Assembly (NCBI GenBank): GCA_963691655.1
Contig: CAVNUY010000046.1
Location: 930,001 to 994,000 of the forward strand
DNA length: 64,000 nucleotides
Direction of reading: 5' to 3'
From: Toxonevra muliebris
Taxonomy: Eukaryota > Arthropoda > Insecta > Diptera > Pallopteridae
Shown: positions 26,528-38,887 of the stretch, piece after piece
How positions within the stretch are numbered: the first letter of the stretch is position 1
Layout of the letters: the number at the start of each line of letters is the position of its first letter
Made by a program: the position numbers and the translations under genes
Notes under the pieces: model-generated
Databases searched by the model: none
Told to the model about the DNA's origin: nothing
Seen by the model: only the letters and a program-made list of their open reading frames with translations

Positions 26528-28120
26528 CTTTAATTTCGAATTTCAATTCCGAATTTTATTTTCGAATTTTAATTCCGAATTTAAATTTCGAATTTTAATT
26601 CCGAATTTTAATTTCGAATTTTAATTTCGAATTTTAATTCCGAATTTTAATTTCGAATTTCAATTTCGAATTTTAATTCCGAATTTTAATTTCGAATTTC
26701 AATTTCGAATTTTAATTTCGAATTTTAATTCCGAATTTTAATTTCGAATTTTAATTTCGAATTTTAACTCCGAATTTTAATTCCAAATTTTAATTCCGAA
26801 TTTTAATTCCGAATTTCAATTTCGAATTTCAATTTCGAATTTTAATTTCGAATTTTAATTTCGAATTTTAATTCCGAATTTTAATTCCAAATTTTAATTC
26901 CGAATTTTAATTTCGAATTTCAATTTCGAACTTTAATTTCGAATTTCAATTCCGAATTTTAATTTCGAATTTTAATTTCGAATTTTAATTTCGAATTTTA
27001 ATTTCGAATTTTAATTTCGAATTTTAATTCCGAATTTTAATTTCGAATTTTAATTTCGAATTTTAATTTCGAATTTTAATTTCGAATTTTAATTTCGAAT
27101 TTTAATTTCGAATTTTAATTCCGAATTTTAATTCCGAATTTTAATTTCGAATTTCAATTTCGAATTTTAATTTCGAATTTTAATTCCGAATTTTAATTTC
27201 GAATTTTAATTTCGAATTTTAATTTCGAATTTTAATTCCGAATTTTAATTTCGAATTTCAATTTCGAATTTTAATTTCGAATTTTAATTCCGAATTTTAA
27301 TTTCGAATTTTAATTCCGAATTTTAATTCCGAATTTTAATTCCGAATTTTAATTTCGAATTTCAATTTCGAATTTCAATTTCGAATTTTAATTCCGAATT
27401 TTAATTTCGAATTTTAATTTCGAATTTTAATTTCGAATTTTAATTTCGAATTTTAGTTTCGAATTTTAATTTCGAATTTTAATTTCGAATTTCAATTTCG
27501 AATTTTAATTTCGAATTTTAATTCCGAATTTTAATTTCGAATTTTAATTCCGAATTTTAATTCCGAATTTTAATTCCGAATTTTAATTTCGAATTTTAAT
27601 TTCGAATTTCAATTTCCAATTTTAATTTCGAATTTTAATTCCGAAATTAAAATTCGATTTTTAATTCCGAATTTTAATTTCGAATTTTAATTTCGAATTT
27701 TAATTTCGAATTTCAATTTCGAATTTTAATTCCGAGTTTTAATTTCGAATTTCAATTTCGAATTTTAATTCCGAATTTTAATTCCGAATTTTAATTTCGA
27801 ATTTTAATTTCGAATTTTAATTTCGAATTTTAATTTCGAATTTCAATTTCGAATTTCAATTCCGAATTTTAATTTCGAATTTTAATTTCGAATTTTAATT
27901 TCGAATTTTAATTTCGAATTTCAATTCCGAATTTTAATTTCGAATTTTAATTTCGAATTTTAATTTCGAATTTTAATTTCGAATTTCAATTTCGAATTTT
28001 AATTTCGAATTTTAATTCCGAATTTTATTTCCGAATTTTAATTTCGAATTTTAATTTCGAAATTTAATTTCGAATTTTAATTCCGAATTTTAATTCCGAA
28101 TTTTAATTCCGAATTTTAAT
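25600..28120 (+). repeat. ~2.5-kb segment, 4,641-bp-offset duplication, first copy
   Basis: Corresponds to about 30255-32877. TTTTAACTCCG marks at 25832, 26170 and 26768 match 30473, 30811 and 31409 with the same internal spacings (338 and 598 bp). TTTAGAATTTC (25887/30528) and GAACTTT (26528/31169) also match at 4,641. After about 27 kb the offset becomes 4,757 (nine extra monomers in the second copy, less 1 bp for its 12-bp unit), shared by CGATTTTTAATTCC (27655/32412), CCGAGTTTT (27736/32493) and TTTTATTTCCG (28027/32784). It ends in a run of C-subtype units of unequal length. Confidence 0.85.
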
Positions 28121-28875
28121 TCCGAATTTTAATTCCGAATTTTAATTCCGAATTTTAATTCCGAATTTTAATTCCGAATTTTAATTTCGAATTTTAATTT
28201 CGAATTTCAATTTCGAATTTTAATTCCGAATTTTAATTTCGAATTTTAATTCCGAATTTTAATTTCGAATTTTAATTTCGAATTTTAATTTCGAATTTTA
28301 ATTCCGAAATTTGATTTCGAATTTTAATTTCGAATTTTAATTTCGAATTTCAATTTCGAATTTTAATTTCGAATTTTAATTCCGAATTTTAATTCCGAAT
28401 TTTAATTCCGAATTTTAATTCCGAATTTTAATTCCGAATTTTAATTTCGAATTTCAATTTCGAAATTTAATTTCGAATTTTAATTCCGAATTTTAATTCC
28501 GAATTTTAATTCCGAATTTTAATTCCGAATTTTAATTCCGAATTTTAATTCCGAATTTTAATTCCGAATTTTAATTCCGAATTTTAATTCCGAATTTTAA
28601 TTCCGAATTTTATTTCCGAATTTTAATTTCGAATTTTAATTTCGAAATTTAATTTCGAATTTTAATTCCGAATTTTAATTCCGAATTTTAATTCCGAATT
28701 TTAATTCCGAATTTTAATTCCGAATTTTAATTCCGAATTTTAATTCCGAATTTTAATTCCGAATTTTAATTTCGAATTTTAATTTCGAATTTCAATTTCG
28801 AATTTTAATTCCGAATTTTAATTTCGAATTTTAATTCCGAATTTTAATTTCGAATTTTAATTTCGAATTTTAATT

Positions 28876-29525
28876 TCGAATTTTAATTCCGAATTTTAAT
28901 TTCGAATTTTAATTTCGAATTTTAATTTCGAATTTTAATTCCGAATTTTAATTTCGAATTTTAATTCCGAATTTTAATTCCGAATTTTAATTTCGAATTT
29001 CAATTTCGAATTTCAATTTCGAATTTTATTTTCGAATTTTAATTCCGAATTTTAATTTCGAATTTTAATTCCGAATTTTAATTCCGAATTTTAATTCCGA
29101 ATTTTAATTTCGAATTTCAATTTCGAATTTTAATTTCGAATTTTAATTCCGAATTTTAATTTCGAATTTCAATTTCGAATTTTAATTTCGAATTTTAATT
29201 CCGAATTTTAATTCCGAATTTTAATTCCGAATTTTAATTCCGAATTTTAATTTCTAATTTTAATTCCGAATTTTAATTCCGAATTTTAATTCCGAATTTT
29301 AATTCCTAACTTTAATTCCGAATTTTAATTTCGAATCTTAATTTCGAATTTTAATTCCGAATTTTATTTTCGAATTTTAATTCCGAATTTAAATTTCGAA
29401 TTTTAATTCCGAATTTTAATTTCGAATTTTAATTTCGAATTTTAATTCCGAATTTTAATTTCGAATTTCAATTTCGAATTTTAATTCCGAATTTTAATTT
29501 CGAATTTCAATTTCGAATTTTAATT
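28876..29525 (+). repeat. 650-bp segment, copy 1 of a 910-bp-offset duplication
   Basis: Matches 29786-30435 at exactly 910 bp (70 monomers) with one mismatch seen (C/T giving CTGAATTTT at 30151 in copy 2). Marks in order are TTTTATTTTCG, TTTCTAATTTT, TTCCTAACTTT, GAATCTTAA, TTTTATTTTCG and TTTAAATTTCG. The GAATCTTAA part also recurs 247 bp (19 monomers) downstream, at about 29,552. Confidence 0.92.
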
Positions 29526-29785
29526 CCGAATTTTAATTCCGAATTTTAATTCCTAACTTTAATTCCGAATTTTAATTTCGAATCTTAATTTCGAATTTTA
29601 ATTCCGAATTTTATTTTCGAATTTTAATTCCGAATTTAAATTTCGAATTTTAATTCCGAATTTTAATTTCGAAATTTAATTTCGAATTTTAATTCCGAAT
29701 TTTAATTTCGAATTTCAATTTCGAATTTTAATTCCGAATTTTAATTTCGAATTTCAATTTCGAATTTCAATTTCGAATTTTAATT

Positions 29786-30435
29786 CCGAATTTTAATTCC
29801 GAATTTTAATTTCGAATTTTAATTTCGAATTTTAATTTCGAATTTTAATTCCGAATTTTAATTTCGAATTTTAATTCCGAATTTTAATTCCGAATTTTAA
29901 TTTCGAATTTCAATTTCGAATTTCAATTTCGAATTTTATTTTCGAATTTTAATTCCGAATTTTAATTTCGAATTTTAATTCCGAATTTTAATTCCGAATT
30001 TTAATTCCGAATTTTAATTTCGAATTTCAATTTCGAATTTTAATTTCGAATTTTAATTCCGAATTTTAATTTCGAATTTCAATTTCGAATTTTAATTTCG
30101 AATTTTAATTCCGAATTTTAATTCCGAATTTTAATTCCGAATTTTAATTCTGAATTTTAATTTCTAATTTTAATTCCGAATTTTAATTCCGAATTTTAAT
30201 TCCGAATTTTAATTCCTAACTTTAATTCCGAATTTTAATTTCGAATCTTAATTTCGAATTTTAATTCCGAATTTTATTTTCGAATTTTAATTCCGAATTT
30301 AAATTTCGAATTTTAATTCCGAATTTTAATTTCGAATTTTAATTTCGAATTTTAATTCCGAATTTTAATTTCGAATTTCAATTTCGAATTTTAATTCCGA
30401 ATTTTAATTTCGAATTTCAATTTCGAATTTTAATT
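29786..30435 (+). repeat. 650-bp segment, copy 2 of a 910-bp-offset duplication
   Basis: Second copy of 28876-29525. Related versions lie 3,327 bp further on (about 33.1-33.7 kb) and another 7,995 bp further (about 41.1-41.7 kb), so the cassette has at least four members. Confidence 0.92.
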
Positions 30436-32877
30436 TCGAATTTTAATTCCGAATTTTAATTTCGAATTTTAACTCCGAATTTTAATTCCGAATTTTAATT
30501 CCGAATTTTAATTCCGAATTTCAATTTAGAATTTCAATTTCGAATTTTAATTTCGAATTTTAATTCCGAATTTTAATTTCGAATTTTAATTTCAAATTTT
30601 AATTTCGAATTTTAATTCCGAATTTTAATTCCGAATTTTAATTCCGAATTTTAATTTCGAATTTTAATTTCGAATTTTAATTTCGAATTTTAATTCCGAA
30701 TTTTAATTTCGAATTTCAATTTCGAATTTTAATTCCGAATTTTAATTTCGAATTTCAATTTCGAATTTTAATTTCGAATTTTAATTCCGAATTTTAATTT
30801 CGAATTTTAACTCCGAATTTTAATTCCGAATTTTAATTCCGAATTTTAATTCCGAATTTCAATTTCGAATTTCAATTTCGAATTTTAATTTCGAATTTTA
30901 ATTTCGAATTTTAATTCCGAATTTTAATTCCGAATTTTAATTCCGAATTTCAGTTTCGAATTTCAATTTCGAATTTTTATTTCGAATTTTAATTTCGAAT
31001 TTTAATTCCGAATTTTAATTCCAAATTTTAATTCCGAATTTTAATTCCGAATTTCAATTTCGAATTTCAATTTCGAATTTTAATTTCGAATTTTAATTTC
31101 GAATTTTAATTCCGAATTTTAATTCCAAATTTTAATTCCGAATTTTAATTTCGAATTTCAATTTCGAACTTTAATTTCGAATTTCAATTCCGAATTTTAT
31201 TTTCGAATTTTAATTCCGAATTTAAATTTCGAATTTTAATTCCGAATTTTAATTTCGAATTTTAATTTCGAATTTTAATTCCGAATTTTAATTTCGAATT
31301 TCAATTTCGAATTTTAATTCCGAATTTTAATTTCGAATTTCAATTTCGAATTTTAATTTCGAATTTTAATTCCGAATTTTAATTTCGAATTTTAATTTCG
31401 AATTTTAACTCCGAATTTTAATTCCGAATTTTAATTCCGAATTTTAATTCCGAATTTCAATTTCGAATTTCAATTTCGAATTTTAATTTCGAATTTTAAT
31501 TTCGAATTTTAATTCCGAATTTTAATTCCAAATTTTAATTCCGAATTTTAATTTCGAATTTCAATTCGAACTTTAATTTCGAATTTCAATTCCGAATTTT
31601 AATTTCGAATTTTAATTTCGAATTTTAATTTCGAATTTTAATTTCGAATTTTAATTTCGAATTTTAATTCCGAATTTTAATTTCGAATTTTAATTTCGAA
31701 TTTTAATTTCGAATTTTAATTTCGAATTTTAATTTCGAATTTTAATTTCGAATTTTAATTCCGAATTTTAATTCCGAATTTTAATTTCGAATTTCAATTT
31801 CGAATTTTAATTTCGAATTTTAATTCCGAATTTTAATTTCGAATTTTAATTTCGAATTTTAATTTCGAATTTTAATTCCGAATTTTAATTTCGAATTTCA
31901 ATTTCGAATTTTAATTTCGAATTTTAATTCCGAATTTTAATTTCGAATTTTAATTCCGAATTTTAATTCCGAATTTTAATTCCGAATTTTAATTTCGAAT
32001 TTCAATTTCGAATTTCAATTTCGAATTTTAATTCCGAATTTTAATTTCGAATTTTAATTTCAAATTTTAATTTCGAATTTTAATTTCGAATTTTAATTTC
32101 GAATTTCAATTTCGAATTTTAATTCCGAATTTTAATTTCGAATTTCAATTTCGAATTTTAATTTCGAATTTTAATTTCGAATTTTAATTTCGAATTTTAA
32201 TTTCGAATTTTAGTTTCGAATTTTAATTTCGAATTTTAATTTCGAATTTCAATTTCGAATTTTAATTTCGAATTTTAATTCCGAATTTTAATTTCGAATT
32301 TTAATTCCGAATTTTAATTCCGAATTTTAATTCCGAATTTTAATTTCGAATTTTAATTTCGAATTTCAATTTCCAATTTTAATTTCGAATTTTAATTCCG
32401 AAATTAAAATTCGATTTTTAATTCCGAATTTTAATTTCGAATTTTAATTTCGAATTTTAATTTCGAATTTCAATTTCGAATTTTAATTCCGAGTTTTAAT
32501 TTCGAATTTCAATTTCGAATTTTAATTCCGAATTTTAATTCCGAATTTTAATTTCGAATTTTAATTTCGAATTTTAATTTCGAATTTTAATTTCGAATTT
32601 CAATTTCGAATTTCAATTCCGAATTTTAATTTCGAATTTTAATTTCGAATTTTAATTTCGAATTTTAATTTCGAATTTCAATTCCGAATTTTAATTTCGA
32701 ATTTTAATTTCGAATTTTAATTTCGAATTTTAATTTCGAATTTCAATTTCGAATTTTAATTTCGAATTTTAATTCCGAATTTTATTTCCGAATTTTAATT
32801 TCGAATTTTAATTTCGAAATTTAATTTCGAATTTTAATTCCGAATTTTAATTCCGAATTTTAATTCCGAATTTTAAT
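30255..32877 (+). repeat. ~2.6-kb segment, 4,641-bp-offset duplication, second copy
   Basis: Second copy of about 25600-28120. A private one-base deletion (TTTCAATTCGAACTTT, about 31,560-31,575) explains the 1-bp break in register. From about 30,920 on it also forms the start of the 8-kb duplication, so this sequence exists in three copies (about 26.3, 31.0 and 38.9 kb). Confidence 0.85.
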
Positions 32878-34946
32878 TTCGAATTTTAATTCCGAATTTT
32901 AATTCCGAATTTTAATTCCGAATTTTAATTTCGAATTTTAATTCCGAATTTTAATTCCGAATTTTAATTCCGAATTTTAATTTCGAATTTTAATTCCGAA
33001 TTTTAATTTCGAATTTCAATTTCGAATTTTAATTTCGAATTTTAATTCCGAATTTTAATTTCGAATTTTAATTCCGAATTTTAATTTCGAATTTTAATTT
33101 CGAATTTTAATTTCGAATTTTAATTCCGAATTTTAATTTCGAATTTTAATTTCGAATTTTAATTTCGAATTTTAATTCCGAATTTTAATTTCAAATTTTA
33201 ATTCCGAATTTTAATTCCGAATTTTAATTTCGAATTTCAATTTCGAATTTCAATTTCGAATTTTATTTTCGAATTTTAATTCCGAATTTTAATTTCGAAT
33301 TTTAATTCCGAATTTTAATTCCGAATTTTAATTCCGAATTTTAATTTCGAATTTCAATTTCGAATTTTAATTTCGAATTTTAATTCCGAATTTTAATTTC
33401 GAATTTCAATTTCGAATTTTAATTTCGAATTTTAATTCCGAATTTTAATTCCGAATTTTAATTCCGAATTTTAATTCCGAATTTTAATTTCTAATTTTAA
33501 TTCCGAATTTTAATTCCGAATTTTAATTCCGAATTTTAATTCCTAACTTTAATTCCGAATTTTAATTTCGAATCTTAATTTCGAATTTTAATTCCGAATT
33601 TTATTTTCGAATTTTAATTCCGAATTTAAATTTCGAATTTTAATTCCGAATTTTAATTTCGAATTTTAATTTCGAATTTTAATTCCGAATTTTAATTTCG
33701 AATTTCAATTTCGAATTTTAATTTCGAATTTCAATTTCGAATTTTAATTTCGAATTTTAATTCCGAATTTTAATTTCGAATTTTAACTCCGAATTTTAAT
33801 TCCGAATTTTAATTCCGAATTTTAATTCCGAATTTCAATTTCGAATTTCAATTTCGAATTTTAATTTCGAATTTTAATTCCGAATTTTAATTTCGAATTT
33901 TAATTTCAAATTTTAATTTCGAATTTTAATTCCGAATTTTAATTCCGAATTTTAATTCCGAATTTTAATTTCGAATTTTAATTTCGAATTTTAATTTCGA
34001 ATTTTAATTCCGAATTTTAATTTCGAATTTCAATTTCGAATTTTAATTCCGAATTTTAATTTCGAATTTCAATTTCGAATTTTAATTTCGAATTTTAATT
34101 CCGAATTTTAATTTCGAATTTTAACTCCGAATTTTAATTCCGAATTTTAATTCCGAATTTTAATTCCGAATTTCAATTTCGAATTTCAATTTCGAATTTT
34201 AATTTCGAATTTTAATTTCGAATTTTAATTCCGAATTTTAATTCCGAATTTTAATTCCGAATTTCAATTTCGAATTTCAATTTCGAATTTTAATTTCGAA
34301 TTTTAATTTCGAATTTTAATTCCGAATTTTGATTCCAAATTTTAATTCCGAATTTTAATTCCGAATTTCAATTTCGAATTTCAATTTCGAATTTTAATTT
34401 CGAATTTTAATTTCGAATTTTAATTCCGAATTTTAATTCCAAATTTTAATTCCGAATTTTAATTTCGAATTTCAATTTCGAACTTTAATTTCGAATTTCA
34501 ATTCCGAATTTTATTTTCGAATTTTAATTCCGAATTTAAATTTCGAATTTTAATTCCGAATTTTAATTTCGAATTTTAATTTCGAATGTTAATTCCGAAT
34601 TTTAATTTCGAATTTCAATTTCGAATTTTAATTCCGAATTTTAATTTCGAATTTCAATTTCGAATTTTAATTTCGAATTTTAATTCCGAATTTTAATTTC
34701 GAATTTTAATTTCGAATTTTAATTTCGAATTTCAATTTCGAATTTTAATTCCGAATTTTAATTCCGAATTTTAATTCCGAATTTCAATTTCGAATTTCAA
34801 TTTCGAATTTTAATTTAGAATTTTAATTTCGAATTTTAATTCCGAATTTTAATTCCAAATTTTAATTCCGAATTTTAATTTCGAATTTCAATTTCGAACT
34901 TTAATTTCGAATTTCAATTCCGAATTTTAATTTCGAATTTTAATTT
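30920..34946 (+). repeat. ~4.0-kb segment, copy 1 of the ~8-kb-offset duplication
   Basis: Corresponds to about 38888-42954. Shared marks and offsets are GAACTTT (31169/39137, 7,968), CGATTTTTAA (32412/40381, 7,969), TTTTATTTCCG (32784/40740, 7,956), TTCCTAACTTT (33542/41537, 7,995), GAATGTTAATTCC (34588/42596, 8,008) and TTTAGAATTTT (34817/42825, 8,008). The offset drifts only by whole monomers plus the 1-bp unit at about 31,565. It diverges on the right after the second GAACTTT pair. Private changes here include TTTCAGTTTCG and TTTTTATTTCG at about 30,950-30,980. Confidence 0.9.
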
Positions 34947-37181
34947 CGAATTTCAATTTCGAATTTTAATTTCGAATTTCAATTTCGAATTTTAATTTCG
35001 AATTTTAATTCCGAATTTTAATTTCGAATTTTAACTCCGAATTTTAATTCCGAATTTTAATTCCGAATTTTAATTCCGAATTTCAATTTCGAATTTCAAT
35101 TTCGAATTTTAATTTCGAATTTTAATTCCGAATTTTAATTTCGAATTTTAATTTCAAATTTTAATTTCGAATTTTAATTCCGAATTTTAATTCCGAATTT
35201 TAATTCCGAATTTTAATTTCGAATTTTAATTTCGAATTTTAATTTCGAATTTTAATTCCGAATTTTAATTTCGAATTTCAATTTCGAATTTTAATTCCGA
35301 ATTTTAATTTCGAATTTTAATTTCGAATTTTAATTTCGAATTTTAATTCCGAATTTTAATTCCGAATTTTAATTTCGAATTTCAATTTCGAATTTTAATT
35401 TCGAATTTTAATTCCGAATTTTAATTTCGAATTTTAATTTCGAATTTTAATTTCGAATTTTAATTCCGAATTTTAATTTCGAATTTCAATTTCGAATTTT
35501 AATTTCGAATTTTAATTCCGAATTTTAATTTCGAATTTTAATTCCGAATTTTAATTCCGAATTTTAATTCCGAATTTTAATTTCGAATTTCAATTTCGAA
35601 TTTCAATTTCGAATTTTAATTCCGAATTTTAATTTCGAATTTTAATTTCGAATTTTAATTTCGAATTTTAATTCCGAATTTTAATTTCGAATTTTAATTT
35701 CGAATTTTAATTTCGAATTTTAATTCCGAATTTTAATTTCGAATTTCAATTTCGAATTTTAATTTCGAATTTTAATTCCGAATTTTAATTTCGAATTTTA
35801 ATTCCGAATTTTAATTCCGAATTTTAATTCCGAATTTTAATTTCGAATTTCAATTTCGAATTTCAATTTCGAATTTTAATTCCGAATTTTAATTTCGAAT
35901 TTCAATTTCGAATTTTAATTTTGAATTTTAATTTCGAATTTTAATTTCGAATTTCAATTTCGAATTTTAATTCCGAATTTTAATTTCGAATTTCAATTTC
36001 GAATTTTAATTTCGAATTTTAATTTCGAATTTTAATTTCGAATTTTAATTTCGAATTTTAATTTCGAATTTCAATTTCGAATTTTAATTTCGAATTTTAA
36101 TTCCGAATTTTAATTTCGAATTTTAATTCCGAATTTTAATTCCGAATTTTAATTCCGAATTTTAATTTCGAATTTTAATTTCGAATTTCAATTTCCAATT
36201 TTAATTTCGAATTTTAATTCCGAAATTAAAATTCGAATTTTAATTTCGAATTTTAATTTCGAATTTTAATTTCGAATTTCAATTTCGAATTTTAATTCCC
36301 AGTTTTAATTTCGAATTTTAATTCCGAATTTTAATTCCGAATTTTAATTCCGAATTTTAATTCCGAATTTTAATTTCGAATTTTAATTTCGAATTTCAAT
36401 TTCCAATTTTAATTTCGAATTTTAATTCCGAAATTAAAATTCGAATTTTAATTCCGAATTTTAATTTCGAATTTCAATTTCGAATTTTAATTTCGAATTT
36501 TAATTCCGAATTTTAATTTCGAATTTTAATTCCGAATTTTAATTTCGAATTTTAATTCCGAATTTTAATTTCGAATTTTAATTTCGAATTTTAATTCCGA
36601 ATTTTAATTTCGAATTTCAATTTCGAATTTTAATTTCGAATTTTAATTCCGAATTTTAATTTCGAATTTTAATTTCGAATTTTAATTCCGAATTTTAATT
36701 TCGAATTTTAATTCCGAATTTTAATTCCGAATTTTAATTTCGAATTTTAATTCCGAATTTTAATTCCGAATTTTAATTCCGAATTTTAATTTCGAAATTT
36801 AATTTCGAATTTTAATTTCGAATTTTAATTTCGAATTTTAATTCCGAATTTTAATTCCAAATTTTAATTCCGAATTTTAATTCCGAATTTTAATTTCGAA
36901 TTTTAATTTCGAATTTCAATTTCGAATTTTAATTTCGAATTTTAATTCCGAATTTTAATTCCGAATTTTAATTCCGAATTTTAATTCCGAATTTTAATTT
37001 CGAATTTTAATTTCGAATTTCAATTTCCAATTTTAATTTCGAATTTTAATTCCGAAATTAAAATTCGAATTTTAATTCCGAATTTTAATTTCGAATTTTA
37101 ATTTCGAATTTTAATTTCGAATTTCAATTTCGAATTTTAATTCCGAATTTTAATTCCGAGTTTTAATTTCGAATTTCAATT

Positions 37182-38330
37182 TCGAATTTTAATTCCGAAT
37201 TTTAATTCCGAATTTTAATTTCGAATTTTAATTTCGAATTTTAATTTCGAATTTCAATTTCGAATTTTAATTCCGAATTTTAATTCCGAATTTTAATTCC
37301 GAATTTTAATTCCGAATTTTAATTTCGAATTTTAATTTCGAATTTCAATTTCCAATTTTAATTTCGAATTTTAATTCCGAAATTAAAATTCGAATTTTAA
37401 TTCCGAATTTTAATTTCGAATTTCAATTTCGAATTTTAATTTCGAATTTTAATTCCGAATTTTAATTTCGAATTTTAATTCCGAATTTTAATTTCGAATT
37501 TTAATTCCGAATTTTAATTTCGAATTTTAATTTCGAATTTTAATTCCGAATTTTAATTTCGAATTTCAATTTCGAATTTTAATTTCGAATTTTAATTCCG
37601 AATTTTAATTTCGAATTTTAATTTCGAATTTTAATTCCGAATTTTAATTTCGAATTTTAATTCCGAATTTTAATTCCGAATTTTAATTTCGAATTTTAAT
37701 TCCGAATTTTAATTCCGAATTTTAATTCCGAATTTTAATTTCGAATTTTAATTTCGAATTTTAATTTCGAATTTTAATTTCGAATTTTAATTCCGAATTT
37801 TAATTCCAAATTTTAATTCCGATTTTTAATTCCGAATTTTAATTTCGAATTTTAATTTCGAATTTCAATTTCGAATTTTAATTTCGAATTTTAATTCCGA
37901 ATTTTAATTCCGAATTTTAATTCCGAATTTTAATTCCGAATTTTAATTTCGAATTTTAATTTCGAATTTTAATTTCGAATTTTAATTTCGAATTTCAATT
38001 TCGAATTTTAATTTCGAATTTTAATTTCGAATTTCAATTTCGAATTTTAATTCCGAATTTTAATTCCGAATTTTAATTCCGAATTTTAATTCCGAATTTT
38101 AATTCCGAATTTTAATTCCGAATTTTAATTTCGAATTTCAATTTCGAATTTCAAATTCGAATTTTAATTTCGAATTTTAATTCCGAATTTTAATTTCGAA
38201 TTTTAATTCCGAATTTTAATTCCGAATTTTAATTCCGAATTTTAATTCCGAATTTTAATTCCGAATTTTAATTTCGAATTTCAATTTCGAATTTTAATTT
38301 CGAATTTTAATTCCGAATTTTAATTTCGAA
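37182..38330 (+). repeat. ~1.15-kb segment duplicated at about +13.27 kb, copy 1
   Basis: Corresponds to about 50462-51585. TTTCCAATTTT (37352/50632) and TTCCAAATTTT (37806/51086) share offset 13,280; TTTCAAATTCG (38152/51419) has 13,267. The later steps are single-monomer losses. The 13,280 offset is 6 bp short of a multiple of 13, which the 6-bp deletion at 47,441 explains. Private changes include TTCCGATTTTTAA here (about 37,820) and TTTTAGTTCCG in the partner (about 51,563). Confidence 0.87.
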
Positions 38331-38887
38331 TTTTAATTCCGAATTTTAATTCCGAATTTTAATTTCGAATTTTAATTTCGAATTTCAATTTCGAATTTTA
38401 ATTTCGAATTTTAATTCCGAATTTTAATTCCGAATTTTAATTCCGAATTTTAATTTCGAATTTCAATTTCGAATTTTAATTTCGAATTTTAATTTCGAAT
38501 TTCAATTTCGAATTTTAATTCCGAATTTTAATTCCGAATTTTAATTCCGAATTTTAATTCCGAATTTTAATTCCGAATTTTAATTTCGAATTTCAATTTC
38601 GAATTTCAAATTCGAATTTTAATTTCGAATTTTAATTCCGAATTTTAATTTCGAATTTTAATTCCGAATTTTAATTCCGAATTTTAATTCCGAATTTTAA
38701 TTCCGAATTTTAATTCCGAATTTTAATTTCGAATTTCAATTTCGAATTTTAATTTCGAATTTTAATTCCGAATTTTAATTTCGAATTTTAATTCCGAATT
38801 TTAATTCCGAATTTTAATTTCGAATTTTAATTTCGAATTTCAATTTCGAATTTTAATTTCGAATTTTAATTCCGAATTTTAATTCCG

